DNA of 64,000 bases. Origin: Rhizorhapis suberifaciens (lineage in GTDB: Bacteria > Pseudomonadota > Alphaproteobacteria > Sphingomonadales > Sphingomonadaceae). Below the pieces are notes generated by a model. It was not told the DNA's origin. It ran no database searches and worked only from the letters and a program-made list of their open reading frames with translations. Shown piece by piece: positions 1 to 8,091 of the stretch. Location of the stretch: assembly GCF_014200045.1 (NCBI RefSeq), contig NZ_JACHOV010000004.1, positions 124,001 to 188,000 of the forward strand, read 5' to 3'. The position numbers and the translations under genes are program-made. How positions within the stretch are numbered: position 1 is the first letter of the stretch; every line of letters begins with the position of its first letter.

Positions 1-2
1 AA

Positions 3-455
3 GAGCCCCGCGACGGGGTTACGAACACGCGATTTCTGGACGGTCTGGTGGGATATTGGCTGCGCAGGGCCTCGAACGTTGTGTCGGCCGACTTTGCCAG
101 TACCGTTCAGGAAGGAAGCGGTCTGCGCTCCGTACTGGTGTCGATTTTGTCGGTGGTCGACGCCAATCCCGGTATCAGCCAGACCCAATTAGGGCGCAGC
201 CTCAACATTCAGCGGGCCAACATGGTGCCTCTGCTCTCCGGCCTTATCGATGACGGTTTGCTGAGACGGGAAGCGTCCGCGGAGGATAAGCGCGTGTTGG
301 ATCTGTACATCACCCCTGCCGGTGAAACCAAGCTCAAAGAGGCGACGGCAATGATCATGGCGCATGAGAAGCGTCTGCTTGCCTCGTTCACTGCAAAGGA
401 GCGCCAGACACTGATCGATCTGCTTGCCAAAATTACACGGGCAGAGGCCCAATAA
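3..455 (+). CDS. MarR family transcriptional regulator (5' end outside window)
   Basis: A winged helix-turn-helix regulator of the MarR family. The part seen runs from a dimerisation helix (FLDGLVGYWLRRASN) through the recognition region SQTQLGRSLNIQRANM to the wing with RREASAEDKRV, and ends with the C-terminal dimer helix. The frame is open to the window edge. A GTG at 48 could start it, but the residues before it (FLDGL) fit the family's first helix, so the true start is probably upstream. It lies 28 nt before an aromatic-acid type transporter on the same strand, so local control by a phenolic ligand is a reasonable inference; the ligand is unknown. Confidence 0.85.
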   Translation, partial: EPRDGVTNTRFLDGLVGYWLRRASNVVSADFASTVQEGSGLRSVLVSILSVVDANPGISQTQLGRSLNIQRANMVPLLSGLIDDGLLRREASAEDKRVLDLYITPAGETKLKEATAMIMAHEKRLLASFTAKERQTLIDLLAKITRAEAQ

Positions 456-483
456 ATACAAATTATATAAAAAGGGGATGCCG

Positions 484-1800
484 ATGACCGCTGATCCGCG
501 GGCAATCATAGCCGAATCCAAAATGACGCAGTTCCAGGTCGTGGCGATAGCAATCACGATTGGATTGAACGCGCTCGACGGCTTCGATGTTCTGGCCATC
601 AGCTTTGCTTCGCCGGGAATTGCGGCTGAATGGGGCATCGATAGAGCCGCCTTGGGCGTGGTTCTGTCCATGGAACTGATAGGCATGGCCGTAGGATCGC
701 TGCTGCTGGGTGGCGTGGCTGACAAGATCGGGCGCAGAACAACCATTCTTGGATGCCTAACCGCAATGGCGACGGGCATGTTCATGACCACGACCGTGTC
801 AAGTATCGCCGCATTGTCGGCCTGGCGCGTCTTCACAGGCCTGGGGATCGGCGGGATGCTGACCGCCATCGCCGCGGCCGCGGCCGAACATTCGAACGCC
901 CGCAGCCGCAATCTTTGCATTGCCCTGATGGCGATAGGCTATCCGCTTGGAGCCGTCATCGGCGGATCGGTCTCGGCGATGCTGCTCACTGCAAATGATT
1001 GGCGCGCGGTGTTCATTTTCGGTGGAATTGTGACCACGACTTTCATCCCGCTGGTCTGGTGGCGCCTGCCAGAGACAATTCCCTTCCTGACCCGCAAGCA
1101 GCCGGAACACGCCCTGCAGAAGATCAACCGCACCCTAAAGAGCCTGGGCCATGCAACTGTCAGCGCCCTTCCCGCTTTTGCGTCCGCAGAACAGCAGGAA
1201 CGATCGGTCCGCGATATTTTTAGGCCAGGCCTGATTGGGACGACCATTATCGTGACGCTGGCTTATTTCCTGCACATCACTACCTTTTATTTCATAATTA
1301 AGTGGATCCCCAAGCTCGTAGTGGACATGGGCTTTGAGCCGGCTTCTGCTGCCGGCGTCCTGGTATGGGCCAATGTCGGCGGCGCGAGCGGCGGAGCGAT
1401 GCTGGGAATCCTCGCGCGCTATATGCCGCTTAAATGGCTGACCATCGGCGTCCTGCTATGTTCCACGGCCATGGTGTCGGTGTTCGGAATGGGACAGTCC
1501 ACCTTGGCTCAGTTGGCTTTGGTCGCCGGGGCAACCGGGTTTTTCACCAATGCAGGCGTGGTGGGGCTGTACGCCATTTTTGCGCAGGCTTTTCCCACCC
1601 ATGTTCGCGCCACGGGAACAGGCTTTGCCATTGGCGTCGGCCGGGGTGGGGCGGCGCTGGCGCCCATGATTGGTGGGTTCCTGTTCAACGCCGGATATGG
1701 ACTGCAATGGGTAGCGATGTTTATGGGACTGGGTGCCTTTTTCGCGGGGATTGCGCTATGCTTCCTGCGCGAACGAAAGAGCGCAATCGAAGGAGGCTAA
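484..1800 (+). CDS. MFS transporter, aromatic acid:H+ symporter (AAHS) type
   Basis: A 12-helix major facilitator of 438 aa that should import an aromatic or other organic acid with protons. Helix 1 carries LNALDGFDVLAISF, matching the DGFD-type motif of PcaK/BenK-like AAHS proteins. The loop between helices 2 and 3 has the MFS signature GGVADKIGRRTT. The start at 484 is chosen because AAAAGGGG ends 6 nt before it; ATG 478 touches that site and the frame further upstream runs into the marR gene. It probably forms a transport/regulation pair with the MarR gene upstream. The substrate cannot be read from the sequence. Confidence 0.85.
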   Translation: MTADPRAIIAESKMTQFQVVAIAITIGLNALDGFDVLAISFASPGIAAEWGIDRAALGVVLSMELIGMAVGSLLLGGVADKIGRRTTILGCLTAMATGMFMTTTVSSIAALSAWRVFTGLGIGGMLTAIAAAAAEHSNARSRNLCIALMAIGYPLGAVIGGSVSAMLLTANDWRAVFIFGGIVTTTFIPLVWWRLPETIPFLTRKQPEHALQKINRTLKSLGHATVSALPAFASAEQQERSVRDIFRPGLIGTTIIVTLAYFLHITTFYFIIKWIPKLVVDMGFEPASAAGVLVWANVGGASGGAMLGILARYMPLKWLTIGVLLCSTAMVSVFGMGQSTLAQLALVAGATGFFTNAGVVGLYAIFAQAFPTHVRATGTGFAIGVGRGGAALAPMIGGFLFNAGYGLQWVAMFMGLGAFFAGIALCFLRERKSAIEGG

Positions 1801-1816
1801 TGAAAGGTTTACGGTA

Positions 1817-2356
1817 ATGCCCACACTTTTCCTGGACCGGTATGATAGTCCCATCGGCACCATATTGCTGGTGACCGATGAAGACCGACGATTGCGCGCG
1901 CTGGATTTTGAGGATCATGAAGATCGCATGCGGCGGTTGTTGCGTCGGCACTATGGCACCGACCAGACACTATCCGTTCCCGCTCCAACCGCAATTCGCG
2001 ACGCGCTCGACGCCTATTTCCAGGGCGAATATCAGGATTTGTCGCGGATCAAGTGGGAGACTAACGGATCGTCCTTTCAACGTCAGGTCTGGAGGGCCCT
2101 GCTTGATATACCGGCGGGCAGCACTATGAGCTATTCAGCGCTCGCCGCCCATATTGGCAGGCCCGCCGCGGTACGCGCCGTTGGCCTTGCAAATGGCGCC
2201 AATCCGGTCGGCATCGTGGTTCCCTGTCACCGGGTCATCGGTTCGAATGGCAAGCTGACGGGTTATGGCGGGGGAATAAGCCGCAAGGCTTGGCTGCTGG
2301 AACATGAAGGAGCAACGCTGAGGCCAGGCGCGGCGCGACAGGCCACGATGCCTTGA
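1817..2356 (+). CDS. ogt: Methylated-DNA--[protein]-cysteine S-methyltransferase
   Basis: A suicide DNA repair protein (179 aa) that removes the methyl group from O6-methylguanine, and to a lesser extent O4-methylthymine, onto its own cysteine. The active site PCHRV is at residues 136-140 (Cys137). The helix-turn-helix that enters the minor groove lies just before it (SYSALAAHIGRPAAVRAVG), and the C-terminal GYGGGISRKAWLLEHE is typical. There is no Ada-type regulatory domain, so it is of the Ogt/AGT type. The start at 1817 (MPTLFLDRY) begins the conserved N-terminal domain. Its TGA lies inside the TTGA that starts the next gene, so the two are probably translated together. Confidence 0.93.
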   Translation: MPTLFLDRYDSPIGTILLVTDEDRRLRALDFEDHEDRMRRLLRRHYGTDQTLSVPAPTAIRDALDAYFQGEYQDLSRIKWETNGSSFQRQVWRALLDIPAGSTMSYSALAAHIGRPAAVRAVGLANGANPVGIVVPCHRVIGSNGKLTGYGGGISRKAWLLEHEGATLRPGAARQATMP

Positions 2357-2616
2357 CTGAATATCTCGCAGGGCCGGTAAAACATAGCGTTACCATCGCC
2401 GGACATCAGACCTCGCTCAGCCTGGAACCATTGTTCTGGGAAGCCTTACGCGAGGAAGCAGCCCGAAAGAGCCTGCCTGTCAATGCCCTGATCGCTCAGA
2501 TCGATCTGGAGCGCATCGGCGTGGAACAACCGCCCAATCTTGCAAGCGCCATCCGATTGTGGCTTTTTCAGCAGCGCACCAACATGTTTATTGATACTCA
2601 TTCTCAAAATAGTTGA
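2353..2616 (+). CDS. Ribbon-helix-helix domain protein
   Basis: An 87-aa protein with an N-terminal ribbon-helix-helix fold of the RHH_4 type: beta strand HSVTIAGHQTSLSLE, then helix PLFWEALREEAARKS and helix VNALIAQIDLER. Such proteins bind DNA as dimers, and this one probably acts as a small regulator. Its TTG start overlaps the ogt stop by 4 nt (TTGA), which supports this start and suggests translational coupling. The last codons overlap a Fur box that serves the next gene. The target is unknown. Confidence 0.75.
   Translation: MTEYLAGPVKHSVTIAGHQTSLSLEPLFWEALREEAARKSLPVNALIAQIDLERIGVEQPPNLASAIRLWLFQQRTNMFIDTHSQNS
2592..2606 (+). promoter_or_regulatory. Fur box upstream of the siderophore receptor operon
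   Basis: TGATACTCATTCTCA matches the 7-1-7 Fur consensus TGATAATnATTATCA at 12 of 14 defined positions. It lies 65 nt before the receptor start and inside the last codons of the RHH gene. Repression of the receptor-piuC-PepSY operon by iron-loaded Fur is the expected role. A TTGACA at 2613-2618 could be the -35 element. Confidence 0.7.
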
Positions 2617-2670
2617 CACTGAGATTGACTCGCAATAAGGCCCCCGCAACAAAGGAAAGGGGGACTTCTC

Positions 2671-4938
2671 ATGTCAATCAATTCGCGTTCATCCCACGGC
2701 ATTGCCGCTTCCACCTCCATCGCCGCAGCCATGCTGATGGCAGGCCCCGCATTTGCCGCTGACGCTGCAGCAGCGGACGCAGAAGTCGCCGCCCAGGCTG
2801 GCAAGGGCATCGAAGTCAATGGCGAGCGGCATGCGATGGAGTTGCCGACAATCCGCGGCCCCATCATCGATGTGCCCCAAATGATTAATGTTATTTCGTC
2901 CGAAACGCTGCGCGACCGGCAAATCACCTCGCTTGAACAGGCGCTGCGCAATGTGGCGGGCGTAACCACCCAGGTCGGTGAGGGCGGCGCCCTCAATGGC
3001 GATCAGTTCAACATTCGCGGCCAGTCCGCCAAAAACGACATTTTCACTGACGGTCTGCGTGATTTTGGCGTCTTTACCCGTGACGCCTTCAATTATGAAT
3101 CGGTCGAGGTGCTGAAAGGCTCTTCCTCCACCGCACTTGGCCGCGGCGTCGCTGGCGGTGCAATCAACACTACTTCCAAACAGCCCCACACGACGGATTT
3201 CTTCAGCGCCACCGGCGGCTATGGCACCGGCGACTATGGACGCGTCACTGTGGATGCGAACAAAAGACTGACCGACACGATCGGTCTCCGCCTCAATTTC
3301 ATGGCGCATGACAACAACGCGGTCGACCGGGACGAGGTCTATTCCCGCCGTTGGGGCTTTGCGCCATCGATCGGCTTCGGTCTTGGGACCAACACAAGCT
3401 TCACGCTGATTTACTTGCATCAGGATGAGAAAAAGCTGGTGGATTATGGCGTGCCGCTTGCCGGGACGGCCGATGAGGACGATGTCGAGCGGCCGGTGAC
3501 TGAATTCGGCGTGCCCCGCTCCACCTTCTATGGCTTCCTTGGCGACCGGGATGAAGTGGTGGTGAACACTGTGACCGGCAAATTCGCCCATCAGGCGAAT
3601 GATTGGCTAAGCCTCACCAGCGACACCAAATTGGGCGTTTACAAGCGGCACTTCCGCCAGACGGTTCCGGGCTGCCGTTTCGACGAGAATTGCGGCGATG
3701 ACCTTCTGGACGGTGATGATGCAACCGTCCCGGTCGCCCGCACGACCCCTCGCGGCGCCTATGAGCAGACCACAAAGGGCATCCAGAATGTGACGGCCTT
3801 GACCGTGACAAAGCCACTTGGCGGGATGCGGAACGAGTTGGTGGCGGGCTGGGACATTTCTTACCAGACCAATGACCGATCGGACGATGCGCGACCTGGT
3901 CCCTATCTACAGGACCTGTTCAATCCAGTTCGTTCGCCGTTGCCCGCTTATCCATCGGTCACCTATCTGACGCGTGACACCCGTTCTACCGACATCGCTT
4001 TCTTCATCGATGAACGGCTGTGGCTGACGCCAAAATTCTCCATCAACGCCGGAATTCGCTACCAGCATTACAAGGTGAAACAGGAACAGATCGACTTCTT
4101 GACCAATACCGGCGACGCACTGGAGGAGTGCAACGGGGTGGATGGACCTACTACGGCTTGCGTCCTCAATGGCGAAGCCACACACAATCTCTGGAGCCCC
4201 AAGGTTTCGGCAATCTGGGAGCCTTCCGATGAGTTGAGCTTCTACGCAACCTACAGCCGTGCGCTGAACCCTCCGGGCAACGCAGTGGCCAATGGCGATA
4301 CGCTGTCAGCCACCTCGTCCCTGCTTAAACCGGAGCGGACGGAAACGTTTGATTTGGGCGCGAAGTTGAATCTCTTCCATAAGCGTCTACTCATCCAGAC
4401 AGCCGTCTATCAGCTCAATCGCCGGAATTCGGTGGAGGTGGATCCGGCGACTAACAACCTTGTCGCCTCCTCAGAGCCCAAGCAGCGGCTGCGCGGCTTT
4501 GAACTGGGCGTAAGCGGCTTGGTGACACCCAACTTCCTGCTCAATGTGAACTATTCCTATATTGATGCGGAAATCCGGGGCGCGGTCGCCGACGGCGCAA
4601 TCGACACCAGCGTCGTTGGAAATCAGGTACGCTACGTCCCTGAACATGCTTTGTCGGTCTGGGCAAGCTACAAGCCGCTTGATGGAGCGCTGAAGGGTCT
4701 GGAGATCGGCGGCGGGATGAATCATCAATCGAAGGTCTATCTGAACGTGGACAATTCGCAGGTTGCGCCGTCCTATACAACGTTCGACGCGCTCGTCGGC
4801 TACAGCTTCGGCAACTACCGCGTGGCGGTGAACGGCTATAACCTGACCGACGAGCTTTACTATGCGCAGGTCAATAGCAGCCGGGTCGTTCCGGCGGCGG
4901 GCCGCGCCTTTGTAGCGACCTTGGGCATTGCCTTCTGA
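2671..4938 (+). CDS. TonB-dependent siderophore receptor, catecholate (Fiu-like) type
   Basis: An outer-membrane receptor (755 aa) that should import ferric catecholate siderophores using TonB energy. It has a signal peptide ending near AFAADA, then a plug domain (DVPQMINVISSETLRDRQI, later VEVLKGSSSTALGRG), and a 22-strand barrel ending in the terminal aromatic motif VATLGIAF. AAAGGGGGA precedes the start. The PiuC dioxygenase and PepSY gene behind it and the Fur box in front are the usual companions of Fiu/PiuA receptors, which supports an iron role. The exact siderophore cannot be determined. Confidence 0.92.
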   Translation: MSINSRSSHGIAASTSIAAAMLMAGPAFAADAAAADAEVAAQAGKGIEVNGERHAMELPTIRGPIIDVPQMINVISSETLRDRQITSLEQALRNVAGVTTQVGEGGALNGDQFNIRGQSAKNDIFTDGLRDFGVFTRDAFNYESVEVLKGSSSTALGRGVAGGAINTTSKQPHTTDFFSATGGYGTGDYGRVTVDANKRLTDTIGLRLNFMAHDNNAVDRDEVYSRRWGFAPSIGFGLGTNTSFTLIYLHQDEKKLVDYGVPLAGTADEDDVERPVTEFGVPRSTFYGFLGDRDEVVVNTVTGKFAHQANDWLSLTSDTKLGVYKRHFRQTVPGCRFDENCGDDLLDGDDATVPVARTTPRGAYEQTTKGIQNVTALTVTKPLGGMRNELVAGWDISYQTNDRSDDARPGPYLQDLFNPVRSPLPAYPSVTYLTRDTRSTDIAFFIDERLWLTPKFSINAGIRYQHYKVKQEQIDFLTNTGDALEECNGVDGPTTACVLNGEATHNLWSPKVSAIWEPSDELSFYATYSRALNPPGNAVANGDTLSATSSLLKPERTETFDLGAKLNLFHKRLLIQTAVYQLNRRNSVEVDPATNNLVASSEPKQRLRGFELGVSGLVTPNFLLNVNYSYIDAEIRGAVADGAIDTSVVGNQVRYVPEHALSVWASYKPLDGALKGLEIGGGMNHQSKVYLNVDNSQVAPSYTTFDALVGYSFGNYRVAVNGYNLTDELYYAQVNSSRVVPAAGRAFVATLGIAF

Positions 4939-4963
4939 CAGTGCGGCCCGGCAGAAGGCAAAA

Positions 4964-4989
4964 GGACGGGTGGCGATTGCCCCCCGTCC
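4964..4989 (+). other. Intercistronic hairpin between receptor and piuC
   Basis: GGACGGG (4964-4970) pairs perfectly with CCCGTCC (4983-4989), and GGC/GCC can pair inside the loop. No T run follows, so it is more likely a message-stability or partial attenuation element than a full terminator. It would separate receptor levels from those of the enzymes downstream. Confidence 0.4.
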
Positions 4990-5016
4990 CTCACCTTTGT
5001 CCTGGAAGGCCCGTCG

Positions 5017-5700
5017 ATGCTGATCAAAGTTCCCTCCCTTCTCACCGCCCAGGAAGTGGATCAGTGCCGCAAGGTACTGACCGAGACGCAATGGGTGGAT
5101 GGCCGGATCACCGCTGGCGTGCAGTCAGCCATCGCCAAGAATAATCTTCAGGTCCCCGAGGACGCGCCGGAGACCAAGCCGTTGCAGGACATCATCCTGC
5201 GCGCCTTGGGCAATAACGAGACGTTCAACGCCGCCGCCCTGCCGCTGCGCGTCTATCCACCGCTGTTCAACCGCTATGATCAGGGCATGGGCTTTACCGC
5301 TCATGTCGACAATGCGATCCGCTATATGGCCGCCGCGCGGCAGCGGGTCCGGACCGACGTGTCGGCAACGCTCTTTCTTAGCGATCCTGCCGATTATGAC
5401 GGCGGCGAGCTCGTGATAGAGGACAGCTATGGCGAGCAGCGGGTCAAGTTCGACGCCGGCGACTTGGTTCTGTACCCCGCCGACAGCCTGCATCGTGTCG
5501 AGCCAGTGACGCGAGGCAGCCGTTGGGCCGCTTTTTTCTGGACGCAATCCATGGTTCGGGATGATGGCGATCGCGCGCTGCTTTATCGCTTCGACCGTTC
5601 CATCACCCTGACGCGCGCCGAACTTGGCGATAGCCATCCGGCCGTGCTGGGGCTCACTGCCACCTATCACAACCTTCTTCGGAAATGGGCCGAGCTGTGA
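5017..5700 (+). CDS. piuC: PiuC/YbiX-type Fe(II)/2-oxoglutarate-dependent dioxygenase (PKHD hydroxylase)
   Basis: A cytoplasmic 227-aa Fe2OG dioxygenase. The iron ligands are visible as H96-x-D98 (TAHVDNA) and H159 (DSLHRV), and the 2-oxoglutarate-binding arginine as R169 (GSRWA). Length and sequence match the YbiX/PiuC family, which is regularly encoded next to catecholate siderophore receptors; its substrate is not firmly known. TGGAAGG precedes the start. Its stop codon overlaps the GTG of the PepSY gene, so receptor, dioxygenase and PepSY protein form one operon. Confidence 0.92.
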   Translation: MLIKVPSLLTAQEVDQCRKVLTETQWVDGRITAGVQSAIAKNNLQVPEDAPETKPLQDIILRALGNNETFNAAALPLRVYPPLFNRYDQGMGFTAHVDNAIRYMAAARQRVRTDVSATLFLSDPADYDGGELVIEDSYGEQRVKFDAGDLVLYPADSLHRVEPVTRGSRWAAFFWTQSMVRDDGDRALLYRFDRSITLTRAELGDSHPAVLGLTATYHNLLRKWAEL

Positions 5701-6413
5701 CGACCTTTCGACTCAACCAATCTGGACTTCTCTTCGTCCCCTCGACTTGGCAGCGGACAGCATTCATCCGCTGGCTGAAGAAGGTACACGCCTGGACCGG
5801 CTTTTGGGGCGCGATCCTGTTCTTCATGCTGGGGCTTAGCGGCGTACTCCTCAATCACCGGAGCGTCATGAAGATCGACACCGGCGACGCCGCCGAAGTC
5901 AGCGCAATGGACATAGCGGTGGATCCCGCCCGCATCCCCGATCAAAAAGCGCTTGGGCAATGGGCAAGCAAGCAACTCGGCTTGTCAGTAAAACCTCGCC
6001 CTCCCCGGCAAGAGGGCCGCCCCGAAGGACGGGACGAACGTCGGGAGGGCCGGGAAGGCAGCCAGCATAAAAGCTTCATGGGCCGAAAACAGGAAGAGGC
6101 TGAAAAATGGGTCCAGGTCTTCAATCAGGCGAACGGCCGGGTGACGGTGGAATATGTACCTGGATCACGAAGTGTTTCGGTACGGCAGGACGCGCATAAC
6201 CTTTTTGGCTTCATCAAGAACCTTCACAAGGGGACCGGCGTCGGCGTCGGCTGGATCCTGTTCCTGGACACAATTGCGGGCGCGCTGGTCGCAATGAGCC
6301 TGACCGGATTTCTGCTCTGGACCCGAATGCACGGCAGCAGGCTGCTCGCCGGGGGCATCGTCATCGCAAGCCTTGGGCTGAGCATCGCGGCGGTCTGGCC
6401 CCATATGATTTGA
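5697..6413 (+). CDS. PepSY-associated transmembrane protein with a charged periplasmic insert
   Basis: An inner-membrane protein of the PepSY_TM class with an N-terminal helix (TGFWGAILFFMLGLSGVLL), a soluble region with the PepSY-like part WVQVFNQANGRVTVEYVPGS, and two C-terminal helices (GVGWILFLDTIAGALVAM and GGIVIASLGLSIAAV). Relatives are thought to take part in ferric-siderophore reduction or release. The GTG at 5697 overlaps the piuC TGA and is the likely start; ATG 5685 is an in-frame alternative. Between the helices a stretch of about 20 residues consists almost only of Arg, Glu and Gly (coding bases near 6000-6060), which is unusual for the family. Confidence 0.75.
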   Translation: MTTFRLNQSGLLFVPSTWQRTAFIRWLKKVHAWTGFWGAILFFMLGLSGVLLNHRSVMKIDTGDAAEVSAMDIAVDPARIPDQKALGQWASKQLGLSVKPRPPRQEGRPEGRDERREGREGSQHKSFMGRKQEEAEKWVQVFNQANGRVTVEYVPGSRSVSVRQDAHNLFGFIKNLHKGTGVGVGWILFLDTIAGALVAMSLTGFLLWTRMHGSRLLAGGIVIASLGLSIAAVWPHMI

Positions 6414-6554
6414 ACAGTCCGTTTGAGTGCTCCTGGTGCGAGAGGGTGTTTCTTCCCCCTTATCGGGTTCTGACGTCGCCTGAGCTGATCTCAGTCTCTG
6501 CTAAGGCAACGTCTCACGCTCAAATGCGTTGAGGGCCGGCCTGTGGAGAACAAG

Positions 6555-7055
6555 ATGATGAAGCTCAAGCGATTGTGGCCCCTGGCCGCGCTGGTTGCAC
6601 CGTTTGTCCTGACCGGGTGCGGCAAGAAGGATGACACAGCCTCGCAACGGCAGGCCATCGGCCATGCGTGGAAATATGAAACGAAGGGCGACACGAAGAT
6701 CGCCTATATTGGAAGTGCCAACAGTGTTGCGACGCCGACCGCGCCGGACACCTTCGCGGTGCTGCTGCTCAACAGCCTGGACACAGGGGAAACGGGCGTG
6801 ACCATCAAGACGGTTGGCGCGCCGTTTTTCTGCGATTTGTCGGATTGCAGCGTCACTGCCGTCGCGGATGGTGGAAAACCGAAGCTTTGGCAAGGACGAA
6901 TGACGGACGCCCAGGACGGGATCTTCATTCCGCCGGCGCGCAGGGCCTTTGAAACCATCAAGGACGCTAAAAAGATCAAGATTACGGTAGGTTTCACCCC
7001 TAAGAGCAAGCAAGCCTTTGAGTTCGATGTTGCAGGGCTCAACTGGAAGACTTGA
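6555..7055 (+). CDS. Predicted lipoprotein of unknown function
   Basis: A secreted lipoprotein of 166 aa. The signal peptide ends in the lipobox LTGC (VLTGCGKKDD), giving a lipid-anchored cysteine about 20 residues in. The mature part is a compact beta-rich domain with two further cysteines (FFCDLSDCSV) that could form a disulfide. ATG 6555 is preferred over GTG 6543 because GGAG lies 6 nt in front of it. I do not recognise the family. It ends only 6 nt from the converging trhO gene, and nothing links it to the iron operon except strand. Confidence 0.7.
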   Translation: MMKLKRLWPLAALVAPFVLTGCGKKDDTASQRQAIGHAWKYETKGDTKIAYIGSANSVATPTAPDTFAVLLLNSLDTGETGVTIKTVGAPFFCDLSDCSVTAVADGGKPKLWQGRMTDAQDGIFIPPARRAFETIKDAKKIKITVGFTPKSKQAFEFDVAGLNWKT

Positions 7056-7061
7056 GCAGGA

Positions 7062-8015
7062 TTACTTGTCGGACGGAAAATCTTTCGTCGGTGCTACGCC
7101 GATATGATCCTCTCCGCGTGCCTTGGCTGCCTCAATCTGGCGCTGGCGCTCTCGGTAGCGGGCACGCTGAGCGTCATCCCGTTCGTCATGGCAACGAGGG
7201 CAGGAAACCCCGTCGACATATTGGGGAGAGGCGCGGTCTTCCGGTGAAACCGGCGAACGGCAAGCGTGGCATAAGCTGTATTCCCCGAGCTTCAAACCCT
7301 GCCCGACCGCGACCCTTTGATCAAAGACAAAGCATTCTCCCTGCCACTTGCTTTGTTCGGCAGGGACAGTTTCGAGATATTTCAGGATACCGCCCTTCAA
7401 GTGGTAGACCTCGTCAAATCCTCGGCTTTTGACGAGGGCGGTCGATTTTTCGCAACGTATGCCGCCGGTGCAGAACATTGCGATCTTGCGAGGCTTTCCT
7501 TGGGTCAGCTGATCCGCATGTGCATCGAACCATTCCGGGAATGCGCTGAAGCTGTCGGTCTCGGGGTCTATCGCGCCCTCGAACGTGCCGATCGCCACCT
7601 CATAAGCATTGCGCGTATCGATCAGGATAGTGTCAGGATCGGAGATAAGCGCATTCCAGTCCTGCGGCTCGACATAAATGCCCGCGTTGGTGGCGGGGTC
7701 GAGTTCGCCGGCGCCCATGGTGACGATCTCTTTCTTCAGCCGCACCTTCATGCGGTAGAAGGGCATTTCGCGCGCACTGGAATATTTGGCGTCAAGATCA
7801 TCGCAACCGGGCAGGCCGCGAATATGGCCGATCACTTGTTCCAGCGCGTCGGCGGCCCCGGCAATGGTGCCATTGATCCCCTCCCGCGCCAGCAGCAAGG
7901 TGCCCTTGATCCCCACCGCATTGCATAGCGTCTGCAGGGGCTCCCGCAAGGCCGCCGGATCGTCGAACCGCGCGAAACGGTACAAGGCGGCAACAGTGAT
8001 GGGCGAAGCAGTCAT
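7062..8015 (-). CDS. trhO: tRNA uridine(34) hydroxylase, rhodanese type
   Basis: A cytoplasmic enzyme (317 aa, formerly YceA) that makes 5-hydroxyuridine at wobble position 34 of certain tRNAs in an oxygen-dependent reaction. The N-terminal acylphosphatase-like domain (LYRFARF..GTLLLAREGINGT) is followed by a rhodanese domain with the active-site loop FCTGGIRCEKS. A C-terminal region carries Cys pairs (CHAC, CPRC) that may bind zinc. It is transcribed away from pdeM; 76 bp between them must hold both promoters. It is one of three U34 or position-34 modification genes in the window. Confidence 0.92.
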   Translation of the reverse strand: MTASPITVAALYRFARFDDPAALREPLQTLCNAVGIKGTLLLAREGINGTIAGAADALEQVIGHIRGLPGCDDLDAKYSSAREMPFYRMKVRLKKEIVTMGAGELDPATNAGIYVEPQDWNALISDPDTILIDTRNAYEVAIGTFEGAIDPETDSFSAFPEWFDAHADQLTQGKPRKIAMFCTGGIRCEKSTALVKSRGFDEVYHLKGGILKYLETVPAEQSKWQGECFVFDQRVAVGQGLKLGEYSLCHACRSPVSPEDRASPQYVDGVSCPRCHDERDDAQRARYRERQRQIEAAKARGEDHIGVAPTKDFPSDK

Positions 8016-8091
8016 GGCGAGCGCCTATACATTAGCAGCCAGCGCATTCAAAGCCGTTGAACCATGATCCAACACAGGGCATAGCCAATAC

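Noticed and set aside
189-920. 243-codon open frame on the minus strand
   Set aside because: It spans the antisense of both the MarR and the transporter genes; no conserved motif.
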